A stretch of DNA of 64,000 nt, taken from assembly GCA_022827905.1 (NCBI GenBank), contig JAJEIQ010000064.1, forward strand, positions 49,362-113,361, read 5' to 3'. This DNA comes from Pseudomonadales bacterium. Lineage in GTDB: Bacteria; Pseudomonadota; Gammaproteobacteria; Pseudomonadales; Azotimanducaceae. Shown here piece by piece: positions 1 to 8,594 of the stretch. The notes beneath the pieces were generated by a model. That model was not told the origin of the DNA and made no database searches. It worked only from the letters and a program-made list of their open reading frames with translations. Numbering within the stretch: the first letter of the stretch is position 1; every line of letters begins with the position of its first letter. The translations under genes were made by a program, and so were the position numbers.

Positions 1-799
1 GCGCAGCCCTTTCGCCGCCGAACAAGCGGGTCATCACGCGGGCGACCTTGGCCGGGGGCAACTCGTCGACCAGCGCCGCGAACAGACGCTGCTCGTCATC
101 GGCATGGGATTCCGGCGCCACATCCGAACTGCCCAACAACAAGGTGAACTCCCCGCGCAGCGCCTCCCCACCCTCAAGCTGCTCCACCAACTCGTCCGCA
201 CAGCCGCAGTAGTAGCTCTCAAACCGCTTGGTCATCTCCCGGCCAATGAAAAGCGGCCGCTCAGGCGCCAAGCCAGCAATGGCCTGCAGGGTCTCGCCGA
301 TGCGGTGGGGCGCCTCGAAGAACAGGGTCGCCGACGGCAGGCGGCAGGCCTCCTCCAGCACGGCTTGGCGAGCTTGCGGCTTGGCGGGCAAGAAGCCAAC
401 AAAGCGCGCTTGACTGGCGGGGATCGGGCAGACCGACAGCAGGGCGGTCAGGGCGCTAGCGCCCGGAACGGGAACAACGGGAATGGACTCCGCCCAGCAA
501 CGGCCAATCAAGCGAAAGCCGGGGTCAGCAATCAGCGGAACGCCCGCATCGGAAACCAAGGCGACATCCTCGTTGACCTTGAGCCGCGCAATTAGGCGTT
601 CGGTCGCCTGCGTCTCGTTGTGGTCGTGAAACGCCAGCACATTCCCGCCCGGCAAGCCCAAGTGCCGCAGCAGGATGCGGGCCCGTCTGGTATCCTCTGC
701 GGCGATCGTCCCAACCTCGGCAAGCACCTGCGCCGCTCGACGCGTGATGTCCTCCAAGTTTCCTATCGGCGTAGCAACGACGTGCAACGTGCCCGGCAT
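1..799 (-). CDS. rsmI: 16S rRNA (cytidine-1402-2'-O)-methyltransferase RsmI, 3' end outside window
   Basis: RsmI 2'-O-methylates C1402 in the decoding centre of 16S rRNA using SAM. The reverse strand reads without a stop from an ATG at 799 to the window edge, about 266 codons. The N-terminus has the family's VATPIGNLEDITRRA stretch, followed by AAEDTRRARILLRHLG, the FHDHNE motif, VSDAGVPLIADPG and PGASALTALL, all in the usual order. The family is about 280-290 residues, so only the last 20 or so are missing. The start codon shares the CATG at 797-800 with the divergent lpoA start. The same rsmI / lpoA-yraN order is found in Escherichia coli, which supports the call. Confidence 0.93.
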   Translation of the reverse strand, partial: MPGTLHVVATPIGNLEDITRRAAQVLAEVGTIAAEDTRRARILLRHLGLPGGNVLAFHDHNETQATERLIARLKVNEDVALVSDAGVPLIADPGFRLIGRCWAESIPVVPVPGASALTALLSVCPIPASQARFVGFLPAKPQARQAVLEEACRLPSATLFFEAPHRIGETLQAIAGLAPERPLFIGREMTKRFESYYCGCADELVEQLEGGEALRGEFTLLLGSSDVAPESHADDEQRLFAALVDELPPAKVARVMTRLFGGERAA

Positions 800-2462
800 G
801 GCGTTCCCCCAGCCCGAATCGAACAATCTTGCAACATACTGGGTTCAGCAACGGGACGCCAATCCTTGCCGCCTGGCTCTAGTCCTGCTGTTGAGCGCCA
901 CTCTGGCCGCCTGCCAAACCGAAGCACCGCAAACGACGCCGGCCGCGCCACCGGACCACCGTCAGGATGCGCCCGCCGATGCGCAAAACGCCCGCGCGGC
1001 GGCGGCTCTTGAGACGCTGAGGGCCACGGAGGCCTCGGTGTCCGCCTTGCAACGTCAGGGCCGGATCGCGGAGGCCGTGGCCGAATTGGCCAACATTGCA
1101 GCGCCGCAACACCGCCGCCAAGAAATCAACGATCGGCTGTGGCGGCTGACTGCCGAGGCATCCCCGGCGCGGGCCGCAGCACTGGCCAAACGGGGGCCCG
1201 CAGCGGAGATTTGGGCGCTTCGAAGAGCCATCGCGCAGAGCTTCTCCGCGGCCGAAAAGGCCGAGCGTCTTGATGACTGGCTCAATCGCCATCCCCGGCA
1301 CAGCCTCGCCACCGCCCTGCCCGAACCCCTCGCGCGCTTGCGGCATCGCCCGCCACCGGCTCGGCGGGTGGGCTTGTTCATTCCCTTGAACGGTGCTCTT
1401 GCGGCGGCGGGCAAGACGGTTCGGGACGGCTTCATCAGCGCCTACCTGCAGGATTCAACCGCCGTCAAGCCGGAAGTTCGCATCTACGACACGGCGGCCG
1501 AACCCATGGCGGCCCTCCTCCAAGCCAGCCGCACGGCAGGCATCGAGTTCATCGTCGGCCCCTTGAGCAAAACGGCGCTCGAAAGCCTGATTGGATTGAA
1601 TCCACGAATTCCCGTGCTAGCCCTCAACTATCCAAGGACGCCGATGGACGGCTATCCACAGGCGCCGATGCGCGACTATCCACAGGCGCCGATGCACGGC
1701 GACTCCTGCGCCGGCGAGGCAGAGGCGCGCCTCAAGGCCGAAGGCGGTTTTGCGGCGCTCGGTTTGGCGATCGAAGACGAAGCGGCACTCATCGCCGAGC
1801 GCCTGCAGACCGATGGCCGAGAGCGGGTGATGGTGATCCGCAACGATCGCAACTGGGCCACTCGCGGCACGTCCCAGTTGACAAAGTCGTGGCCTCATCA
1901 CTTGGAACAGCACACGTTTGGGAACATCAGGACAATGACCGAGTCGGTGGGCGAGGCTCTGCAGGTCGCCGCCAGCCAAGCACGGCACGACCAGTTGGCC
2001 CAGGCGCTGGGCACCTCCCTCGAGTTTCTGCCCCGAGCCCGGCAGGACATCGACGGCATCGTCGCCTTCGTCGATCATCTGCAAGCCCGCGCCTTGGCAC
2101 CGGCGCTTAAGTTCCACTTTACGGACGAACTGCCCGTGTATGCCAGTTCGCAAAGCGTTCGCGGCGCCCGCCGGCTTGGCGACCTGGAGGGCTTTCAGGT
2201 CGCCGAACTGCCATTCCGGCTTCACCCCGGGCCGCTGCATCAGGCGTTCTCCGAGGTCTTTGACCCGCAGGATGCGAACTTGACCGCCCTGTTCGCGCTC
2301 GGCATCGACGCCTACCGGCTGCTCGATCACTGGAGCCTGCTGAACGCCGACGATCCACTGCGCGGTGCCACCGGCACCTTGAGGCTCGGCGATGACGGGT
2401 GCATCCGGCGCACCCTGGGCTGGGCCGTGGTGCAGGGCGGCGCGCTCTCGGTGGCGCCCTAA
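798..2462 (+). CDS. lpoA: Penicillin-binding protein activator LpoA (LppC family lipoprotein)
   Basis: An outer-membrane lipoprotein family that reaches through the periplasm to stimulate the peptidoglycan synthase PBP1A. The 554-residue product has a lipoprotein signal with lipobox LAAC (Cys near residue 39), a helical TPR-like N-terminal half and an LppC domain beginning near RRVGLFIPLNGALAAAGKTV, with the typical GPLSKTALESL segment. It is shorter than the E. coli protein (about 680 residues). The ATG at 798 is the only reasonable start ahead of the signal peptide; the n-region is rather long. The stop overlaps the yraN start by one base (TAATG). Codons 278-301 contain a three-copy 24-bp tandem repeat. 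Identification rests on the signal peptide, domain pattern and conserved neighbours. Confidence 0.88.
   Translation: MAFPQPESNNLATYWVQQRDANPCRLALVLLLSATLAACQTEAPQTTPAAPPDHRQDAPADAQNARAAAALETLRATEASVSALQRQGRIAEAVAELANIAAPQHRRQEINDRLWRLTAEASPARAAALAKRGPAAEIWALRRAIAQSFSAAEKAERLDDWLNRHPRHSLATALPEPLARLRHRPPPARRVGLFIPLNGALAAAGKTVRDGFISAYLQDSTAVKPEVRIYDTAAEPMAALLQASRTAGIEFIVGPLSKTALESLIGLNPRIPVLALNYPRTPMDGYPQAPMRDYPQAPMHGDSCAGEAEARLKAEGGFAALGLAIEDEAALIAERLQTDGRERVMVIRNDRNWATRGTSQLTKSWPHHLEQHTFGNIRTMTESVGEALQVAASQARHDQLAQALGTSLEFLPRARQDIDGIVAFVDHLQARALAPALKFHFTDELPVYASSQSVRGARRLGDLEGFQVAELPFRLHPGPLHQAFSEVFDPQDANLTALFALGIDAYRLLDHWSLLNADDPLRGATGTLRLGDDGCIRRTLGWAVVQGGALSVAP
1629..1700 (+). repeat. In-frame 24-bp x 3 tandem repeat inside lpoA
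   Basis: Three consecutive 24-bp units (1629-1652, 1653-1676, 1677-1700) encode YPRTPMDG, YPQAPMRD and YPQAPMHG. The second and third units differ by only a few bases; the first has diverged more. The repeat keeps the reading frame and lies just after the ALNYPRTP stretch of the LppC domain. It looks like a local expansion inserting 8-residue steps into a surface loop. Confidence 0.85.
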
Positions 2463-2839
2463 TGCGAACGCAGGCCGAGGGCCATTGGGCGGAGCGTCAG
2501 GCCGAATCGCATTTGCGCGGGCGCGGGTTGAAGTTGATCGCCCGCAACTACCGAAGCCGGTTCGGCGAAGTCGATCTCATCATGAGCGACGACGAGGTGA
2601 TCGTTTTTGTCGAAGTGAAGCGCCGCCAGTCCGCTCGATTCATGAATCCCGCGGAAAGCGTCGATGTCCACAAGCAACGCCGTTTGGGATTGGCCGCCGG
2701 CAGGTTCCTCGCCACCCATCCGCGATACGGGCGCCAACCGGCGCGATTTGACGTGGTGACGATAACCGGGCCAAACTATCGACTCCAATTCGATTGGATT
2801 CGAGGCGCTTTCCAGCTCGATGACAGCGCAGGCTACTGA
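2462..2839 (+). CDS. yraN: YraN family protein (UPF0102, restriction-endonuclease-like fold)
   Basis: A 125-residue member of UPF0102, a small family with an endonuclease-like fold and no firm biochemical role. It shows the hallmark order: GHWAERQAESHLRGRG, LIARNYRSRFGEVDLIM, VIVFVEVKRR and FDVV near the C-terminus. The Glu/Asp of GEVDLI and the Glu and Lys of VEVK match the PD-(D/E)XK active-site pattern. The ATG at 2462 overlaps the lpoA stop by one base, so translation is probably coupled. Its 3' end overlaps dolP by 20 bases. The E. coli order lpoA-yraN-diaA-dolP is kept except that no diaA lies here. Confidence 0.9.
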   Translation: MRTQAEGHWAERQAESHLRGRGLKLIARNYRSRFGEVDLIMSDDEVIVFVEVKRRQSARFMNPAESVDVHKQRRLGLAAGRFLATHPRYGRQPARFDVVTITGPNYRLQFDWIRGAFQLDDSAGY

Positions 2840-3386
2840 AATCCACCCATTCACCCGGCTACTGGCTTGGGCCCTGTGCTTGGCGCTGTCCGCCTGCGCC
2901 ACCTTTTCCGGCGACCCGCGGGTGCGCACGCCCGGCGTCATGCTGGACGATGAAGCGCTCGAGAAAGTCGTGGAGCGGCAGATTCGCCGGTCGGATCCCG
3001 ACTTCGACTCCGCCCACATAGTGATCGTCAGCTACAACAGCATCGTCCTGCTGCTCGGCCAAGTGGAGACGGAGGCGCTCAAGGCCAGAGCCCAGCAAGT
3101 CACCCAAGACATCGCCAAGGTACGGCGGGTGCACAACGAACTCGGCGTCGGCGGCCCCATTTCCTACATGGCCCGACTTAATGACGGCAACCTCACCACG
3201 AAAGTCAAGCGCAAGCTAATCACCGCCAAGAACACGCCAGGACGCAAGATCAAGGTGCAGACCGAGAACGGGGTGGTTTACCTGATGGGCATGCTGACCC
3301 GCGAGGAGGCCGACCAAGCCGTCGAAATCACCAAAACCGCCTACGGCGTTCAGAAAATCGTCCGGGTGTTCGAATATCTCGACTAG
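2820..3386 (+). CDS. dolP: BON-domain outer-membrane lipoprotein DolP (YraP)
   Basis: DolP is an outer-membrane lipoprotein with two BON domains that binds anionic phospholipid and supports envelope integrity and BAM function. The 188-residue product starts with a lipoprotein signal (ALCLALSAC, Cys near residue 26). Two BON domains follow: one around VVERQIRR to VHNELGVG, the second from TKVKRKLITAKNTP to ITKTAYGVQKIVRVFEYLD. The ATG lies 20 bases inside the end of yraN, indicating an operon with lpoA and yraN. Confidence 0.9.
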   Translation: MTAQATEIHPFTRLLAWALCLALSACATFSGDPRVRTPGVMLDDEALEKVVERQIRRSDPDFDSAHIVIVSYNSIVLLLGQVETEALKARAQQVTQDIAKVRRVHNELGVGGPISYMARLNDGNLTTKVKRKLITAKNTPGRKIKVQTENGVVYLMGMLTREEADQAVEITKTAYGVQKIVRVFEYLD

Positions 3387-3400
3387 GCTGCCGAGGGCGG

Positions 3401-3715
3401 TTACTCGGGCGACACTTTCACGCTAATCCGCTCCACCCCGATAAAGTGCGGCAACGCCCGCAACTGGTCAACGAGCCCGGGGGCCATGAGCCGCAGCCGG
3501 GTCGCAGCCGCGCTGTCGAGGCAAACGACGATCAGCGCGCCGCCGCGCAGCGCCCGCACCTGGCAGGCCGCTTGCATAGCCGTCGGCAGAACGGAACGCA
3601 GCTCGGCGGTCCAGGCGCGCTGCTCGGCCGCCCGGCTCAGCAGCCGCTGCAGCGGCGTAAACCGACGCTGGCGCTCATCGAGCAATTGGTCTATCTTTAC
3701 GAACCCCACGAACAC
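3401..3715 (-). CDS. dciA: DciA/DUF721 family protein, probable DnaB helicase loader or operator
   Basis: DciA proteins (DUF721) are the ancestral factors that work with the replicative helicase DnaB in bacteria lacking DnaC. The 104-residue product has the family's C-terminal beta-rich module (GGALIVVCLDSAAATRLRLMAPGLVDQLR, then a short strand near VERISVKV). The start is a GTG at 3715. DUF721 next to an M23 peptidase and secA is a known gammaproteobacterial arrangement. It converges on dolP with a 14-base gap and diverges from the M23 gene. Confidence 0.78.
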   Translation of the reverse strand: MFVGFVKIDQLLDERQRRFTPLQRLLSRAAEQRAWTAELRSVLPTAMQAACQVRALRGGALIVVCLDSAAATRLRLMAPGLVDQLRALPHFIGVERISVKVSPE

Positions 3716-3801
3716 GCAGATTCAGCTTGGCCTAGCCACCATAGCCGCTTGGCTTGGCAGGAGCCAGACTTGGGAGGGTTTTCTTTGGGACCGCTGATCC
3801 C

Positions 3802-4785
3802 ATGAGGATCGTCGTGCTGACCAAGCTCGGCGGCGCGAGGACGCTGCGGCTCAGGCCGTGGGCGCTGTTCGCCGTCCTCGGCCTCGCCGTCGCTGCCATT
3901 TCGGCAGCGGCGATCCAGCTTCATGAGCGCTTCTCGCACCACCGCCAGGTCGCCAAGGCAGTTGCCGACTGGCGCTCCGGCATCATCGACCAACAGGCCG
4001 CAGTCACCAGCCTGCAACAGCAGCAGTCGGCTGAAAACGAAGCCATCAGCAAGCAACTGGCCAACATGCAGGCACGGCTTTGGCGCATGGAAGCGCTCGG
4101 CCAGTGGGTCACGGAAGCGACCGGTCTAGACGCTGGGGAGTTCGACTTCACCGCACCACCCGCCCAGGGCGGACCCGTGCGCGAAGCCCCTACCGCCTGC
4201 GCGTTCGGAGGAGGAGCGCGAGGGGGAACCCCTTCCATGCAACAGCCCCAGTGCCAAGATACCGTCCTGCCGCGCACGGACCTGCAGGTCCGCCTCAACG
4301 AGCTCGCCGGCCAAATTCGTCAGCGGGAAGGCGAATTCGAGCTGTTCGAAGCACTGCTCAAGACGCCAGCGGACAACGCGGGACAGGACGCCAGCGTGCG
4401 TCCAGTCAACTGGGGCTGGGTGTCCTCGCCCTACGGCCGGCGCATCGATCCGATCAGCGGCAAGATGGCATGGCACACTGGGGTCGATTTCGCTGGCCGC
4501 AAGGGCTCCGACATCGTTGCCGTTGACCGCGGCATCGTCGTGTTCGCTGGCCGCCGCGCGGGCTACGGCAACTTGGTGGAACTCGCCCATCTCGATGGCC
4601 ATGTCACCCGCTATGGCCATCAGGCCACCCTAGCCGTGCGCCGCGGCGACATCGTTCGCCAAGGCCAAGTGATCGGCTCGATGGGCGACACCGGACGGTC
4701 CACCGGCCCCCACGTCCATTTCGAAGTGCTCAGGAACGGACGTCACCTCAGCCCGATGAGGTACTTGAAGGACCGACGCGGCTAG
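3802..4785 (+). CDS. M23 family metallopeptidase, membrane anchored
   Basis: A 327-residue LytM-type protein. A single N-terminal membrane segment (about residues 18-40, WALFAVLGLAVAAISAAAI) is followed by a Gln-rich coiled coil and a C-terminal M23 domain. The domain has SSPYGRRIDPI, HTGVDFAG (zinc His and Asp) and HVHFEV (catalytic and zinc His), so it should be a zinc endopeptidase acting on peptidoglycan crosslinks in the periplasm. The ATG at 3802 was chosen because the membrane helix follows it directly; an upstream in-frame TTG would add 16 unlike residues. Proteins of this type sit just before secA in many gammaproteobacteria. Confidence 0.85.
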   Translation: MRIVVLTKLGGARTLRLRPWALFAVLGLAVAAISAAAIQLHERFSHHRQVAKAVADWRSGIIDQQAAVTSLQQQQSAENEAISKQLANMQARLWRMEALGQWVTEATGLDAGEFDFTAPPAQGGPVREAPTACAFGGGARGGTPSMQQPQCQDTVLPRTDLQVRLNELAGQIRQREGEFELFEALLKTPADNAGQDASVRPVNWGWVSSPYGRRIDPISGKMAWHTGVDFAGRKGSDIVAVDRGIVVFAGRRAGYGNLVELAHLDGHVTRYGHQATLAVRRGDIVRQGQVIGSMGDTGRSTGPHVHFEVLRNGRHLSPMRYLKDRRG

Positions 4786-4820
4786 AGCACCCAAGGCGGG
4801 GTGCAGATCGTTGTAAAATT

Positions 4821-4846
4821 GGCGCCACCGCGGTGCGCCGTTTTAT
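4821..4846 (+). terminator. Hairpin plus T-run in the secA leader (terminator or attenuator)
   Basis: A GC stem with CGCG loop and one bulged C (arms 4821-4828 and 4833-4839) is followed by G and TTTTAT. The shape is that of an intrinsic terminator, but it ends only 9 bases before the secA ATG and leaves no room for a separate promoter between them. A TAAAAT at 4814-4819 could be a -10 box. It may end M23 transcripts, act as an attenuator for secA, or both. Confidence 0.45.
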
Positions 4847-4855
4847 CAATCCCAC

Positions 4856-7636
4856 ATGATCGGAAAGCTGTTCCACTCTGTTTTCGGCACCAAGAACAGC
4901 CGCGAGCTCAAGCGCATGGGCAGGACCGTCAACGCGATCAATGCCCTGGAGCCAAGGCTTGAGGCGCTTTCCGACGACGAGTTGAAGGACGCCCTCGACG
5001 AACTGCGCGAGCGTCACGCCGGCGGCGCCCAGATCGGTGATTTGCTGCCGGAGGTCTTCGCCGCGGTTCGCGAAGCGGCCAAGCGGACCAAGGGGATGCG
5101 CCCCTTCGACGTCCAATTGGTGGGTGGCATCGCGTTGCACGAAGGCCGCATCGCCGAGATGGGCACCGGTGAGGGCAAGACCTTGGCGGCCACCCTGCCA
5201 GCAACCCTCAACGCCATCACCGGCCGCGGCGTCCACATCGTCACCGTCAACGACTACTTGGCGCGCCGGGACGCCAACTGGATGGGGCCCATCTATGAAG
5301 CCTTGGGGCTGACCGTCGGCGTCATCCAATCGGGCCAGGATGCCGAGGAGAAACGCAGCGCCTACCAAGCCGACATCATCTACGGCACCAACAACGAATT
5401 CGGCTTCGACTACCTGCGCGACAACATGGCCTTCTCGCTGGCCGACAAGTTCCAGCGCGACCTGCACTACGCCATCGTCGATGAGGTGGACTCGATCCTG
5501 ATTGACGAGGCGCGCACCCCGCTAATCATCTCCGGCCCAGCCGAACAGACCACGGAGCTCTACCAGCGGATCAACCGCCTAGCCCCGAAATTGAAGCGGG
5601 AGGTGCCCGGCGAGGGCATCGAGGCCCCCCCCAAGGTGGCCGGCGACTTCACCGTGGACGAGAAGAACCGCCAAGTGGAGCTCACCGAGCGGGGTCACGC
5701 CAAGGTGGAGGAGCAGTTGGTCAGGATGGGCCTGCTTGAGGAGCACGATAGCCTCTACGCCGCCAGCAACCTCAACCTGCTGCACCACGTTCACGCCGCG
5801 CTCAAGGCCCATGCGCTGTTCAAGCGCGACGTCCACTACATGGCGGCCAATGGCGAGGTGGTCATCGTCGATGAGCACACCGGGCGGGCCATGCCCGGAC
5901 GGCGCTGGTCGGAGGGCATCCACCAGGCCATCGAGGCCAAGGAGGGCCTGCCCATCCAGAACGAGAGCCAAACGCTGGCCTCCACCACCTTCCAGAACTA
6001 CTTCCGCCTCTACGAAAAACTGGCCGGCATGACCGGCACCGCCGATACGGAGGCCTTCGAGTTCCGGCAGATCTACAACCTTGACGTGGTGGTGATTCCC
6101 ACCCACATGCCGATGATTCGCGAAGACCACAACGACTTGGTGTACTTCACCATCGACGAGAAGTACGACGCCATCGTCGAGGACATCACCGACTGCATGG
6201 AACGCCAGCAGCCGGTGCTGGTGGGCACCGCATCCATCGAGTCCTCGGAACGCCTGTCCGCGGAGTTGAACAAGCGCAAGATCGCCCACAACGTGCTCAA
6301 CGCCAAGCAGCACGAACGGGAGGCGGACATCGTTGCCCAAGCCGGTGCGCCCGGCGCGGTCACTATCGCGACCAACATGGCGGGGCGCGGTACCGACATC
6401 GTGCTCGGCGGCAATTGGGAGGCGGAGGTCGCAAAGCTCGAGCCGGCGGCTTCCACCGCTGCCGAAGCCGACATCGAGCGCATCAAGCGCGAATGGCAAG
6501 TGCGCCACAACCAAGTGATCGAAGCGGGCGGCCTGCACATCATCGGCACGGAACGCCACGAGAGCCGGCGCATCGACAACCAGCTCCGGGGCCGCTCCGG
6601 ACGCCAAGGCGATCCCGGATCGTCGCGCTTCTTCTTGTCCATGGAGGACAACCTGATGCGCATCTTCGCCTCCGACCGGATGCGCGGTGTCATGCAGTCC
6701 ATTGGCTTGGAGAAGGGCGAAGCCATCGAGCACCGCATGGTCAACAACGCCATCGAGAAGGCGCAGCGCAAGGTGGAGGGGCACAACTTCGACATTCGCA
6801 AGAACCTGCTCGAATTCGACGACGTCTCCAACGACCAGCGCCAAGTCATCTACCAGCAGCGCCGCGACCTGATGGGCGAGGACGACATCTCCGACACCAT
6901 CGCCGACATCCGCGAGGAAATCGTCGCCGACGTGATCAGCGAGTACATCCCGCTGCAAAGCCTTGAGGAGCAGTGGGACGTGGAAGGCCTGGAGCAGGCC
7001 CTGCAGACCGAGTTCGCCAGCACCCAACCCTTAAGCAAATGGCTGAGCGAGGACGATGCGCTAGCTGAGGAAGGATTGCGGGAGAAAATCCTCCAGCAGG
7101 TGGAAACCGAGTATCAGGCCAAGGAGCAGGTCTGGCAGGGACACGGCGTGGACATGCGCACGATCGAGAAGCAGATCATGCTGCAAATCCTCGATCAGCG
7201 CTGGAAGGAGCACCTGGCCAGCATGGACTACCTGCGCCAGAGCATCCACCTGCGCGCCTACGCCCAGAAGCAGCCCAAGCAGGAGTACAAGCGCGAGTCC
7301 TTCGAACTGTTTCAGGAGTTGCTCTACAACATCAAGCTCGATGTCGTGAAGCTGCTCTCCCGCGTGCAGATCGAGGCGCCAAGCGCGGTGGAGCAGGCCG
7401 AGCGCCGCCGCCGGGAGGAGGCGGAAAAGCGGATGCGCTTCTCGCACCAGGCCGCCTCCGCCCTGGAAGCGCCCGCCAAATCCAGCGCAGGCGGCGACGC
7501 AGCGTCTTCCGCCCAGGCAGAGCCGCCCGACAAGGCCGCGCCCTTCGTGCGCAGCGATCGCAAGGTGGGACGCAACGAACCCTGCCCCTGCGGTTCCGGG
7601 CGCAAGTACAAGCAATGCTGCGGCAAAGTGGCTTGA
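4856..7636 (+). CDS. secA: Preprotein translocase ATPase SecA
   Basis: SecA is the cytoplasmic motor that pushes unfolded preproteins through SecYEG. The 926-residue product is full length (E. coli has 901). It shows the family N-terminus, Walker A MGTGEGKT near residue 102, the preprotein-crosslinking region after [14 protein letters not shown], the [19 protein letters not shown] block, the [17 protein letters not shown] motif, [13 protein letters not shown] of NBD2 and a C-terminal zinc-binding tail ([13 protein letters not shown]) for SecB and phospholipid contact. It follows the M23 gene by 70 bases and converges on pilD. No SecM-like arrest peptide is visible upstream. Confidence 0.98.
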   Translation: MIGKLFHSVFGTKNSRELKRMGRTVNAINALEPRLEALSDDELKDALDELRERHAGGAQIGDLLPEVFAAVREAAKRTKGMRPFDVQLVGGIALHEGRIAEMGTGEGKTLAATLPATLNAITGRGVHIVTVNDYLARRDANWMGPIYEALGLTVGVIQSGQDAEEKRSAYQADIIYGTNNEFGFDYLRDNMAFSLADKFQRDLHYAIVDEVDSILIDEARTPLIISGPAEQTTELYQRINRLAPKLKREVPGEGIEAPPKVAGDFTVDEKNRQVELTERGHAKVEEQLVRMGLLEEHDSLYAASNLNLLHHVHAALKAHALFKRDVHYMAANGEVVIVDEHTGRAMPGRRWSEGIHQAIEAKEGLPIQNESQTLASTTFQNYFRLYEKLAGMTGTADTEAFEFRQIYNLDVVVIPTHMPMIREDHNDLVYFTIDEKYDAIVEDITDCMERQQPVLVGTASIESSERLSAELNKRKIAHNVLNAKQHEREADIVAQAGAPGAVTIATNMAGRGTDIVLGGNWEAEVAKLEPAASTAAEADIERIKREWQVRHNQVIEAGGLHIIGTERHESRRIDNQLRGRSGRQGDPGSSRFFLSMEDNLMRIFASDRMRGVMQSIGLEKGEAIEHRMVNNAIEKAQRKVEGHNFDIRKNLLEFDDVSNDQRQVIYQQRRDLMGEDDISDTIADIREEIVADVISEYIPLQSLEEQWDVEGLEQALQTEFASTQPLSKWLSEDDALAEEGLREKILQQVETEYQAKEQVWQGHGVDMRTIEKQIMLQILDQRWKEHLASMDYLRQSIHLRAYAQKQPKQEYKRESFELFQELLYNIKLDVVKLLSRVQIEAPSAVEQAERRRREEAEKRMRFSHQAASALEAPAKSSAGGDAASSAQAEPPDKAAPFVRSDRKVGRNEPCPCGSGRKYKQCCGKVA

Positions 7637-7735
7637 CCTAGCGGTAAACCTACCACCCCTCGGCGGCCTGCTGTCAGTGCCTGGAGTCCGCATCAACGCC
7701 GAATGCCGGACTTGAAGCCGGATGACAAGCATCGG

Positions 7736-8590
7736 TCAGATTCCCAACAACCAAGCGGATTTGTCGCGAAAGACAAGCGCCAAGCCACCCGCCGCAGCCA
7801 AGAACGGGCCGAAGCGAATCGGCACGTTGCGGTCCCGGCGGCCCAACAGGATGGGCGGCAGGGCATAGAGTATGCCCGCGAGGGCCGCCAGCAGCACCAC
7901 TGCGGGCAGCGCCTGCCAGCCCAGCCAAGCGCCGATGGCGGCATGGAGCTTGAAGTCGCCGTAGCCCATGCCCTCCTTGCCGGTGACCAGCTTGAACCCC
8001 CAGTAGGTGGCCCACAGTAGGAGGTAGCCCGCCGCGGCGCCAACCACCGCCGAGGCCAAGGTTGCAAAGGCGCCGGGCACGTTGACCAGCAGGCCGCACC
8101 AAAGCAGGGGCAGGGTGAGCTGGTCGGGCAGCAGCCCGGTTTCAAAGTCGATGCAGGCCAAGGCGATCAACGCCCACAGAAACACCGCTGCCGCCAAGGC
8201 GGTCCAGGTCAAGCCGAAGGCCAACGCAGCGGCGAGCGCGGCCAGCGCCCCAAGGAGTTCCACGAGTGGATAGCGCAGGCTGATGGGGGCAGCGCAGCCC
8301 GGGCAACGGCCCCGCAAACGAATCCAACTGATGATGGGAATGTTGTCGAGAGCCTTGACCGGCTCACCGCAGGCCGGGCAATGGGAGCGCGGCACGGCAA
8401 GGTTGAAGGGTTCCGCCGCCGGATCATCACCGGCCGCGCCAAGTTCGGCCGCCGCCTCCCGCCGCCAAGCGCGGGTCAACATAATCGGCAGCCGATGAAT
8501 CACGACGTTCAGGAAACTGCCGACGCACAGGCCCACGAAGAGCAGTCCGCCCAACGCGGCAAAGCCAAAGTCCATGGGGTCAAGCGGCAC
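7736..8590 (-). CDS. pilD: Prepilin peptidase / N-methyltransferase PilD
   Basis: An inner-membrane aspartic protease that cleaves prepilins after Gly and N-methylates the new N-terminus. The roughly 284-residue product has the GxCVGSFLNVVIHRLP opening, a cytoplasmic zinc-binding loop with CPAC and CPGC pairs (methyltransferase part), and A24 aspartates in CIDFETGLLPD and GMGYGDFKL. Several hydrophobic helices follow. I prefer the GTG at 8590 because GGAGG stands 8 bases upstream; an ATG 15 bases further in and a TTG at 8605 are alternatives. It is the last gene of the leftward pilB-pilC-pilD operon and should process the two pilins at 11.7-12.5 kb. Confidence 0.93.
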   Translation of the reverse strand: MPLDPMDFGFAALGGLLFVGLCVGSFLNVVIHRLPIMLTRAWRREAAAELGAAGDDPAAEPFNLAVPRSHCPACGEPVKALDNIPIISWIRLRGRCPGCAAPISLRYPLVELLGALAALAAALAFGLTWTALAAAVFLWALIALACIDFETGLLPDQLTLPLLWCGLLVNVPGAFATLASAVVGAAAGYLLLWATYWGFKLVTGKEGMGYGDFKLHAAIGAWLGWQALPAVVLLAALAGILYALPPILLGRRDRNVPIRFGPFLAAAGGLALVFRDKSAWLLGI

Positions 8591-8594
8591 TAAC

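Noticed and set aside
5579..7027. Large reverse-strand open frame inside secA
   Set aside because: It mirrors secA codons in GC-rich DNA and shows a His/Val/Leu-rich low-complexity composition typical of a shadow frame.
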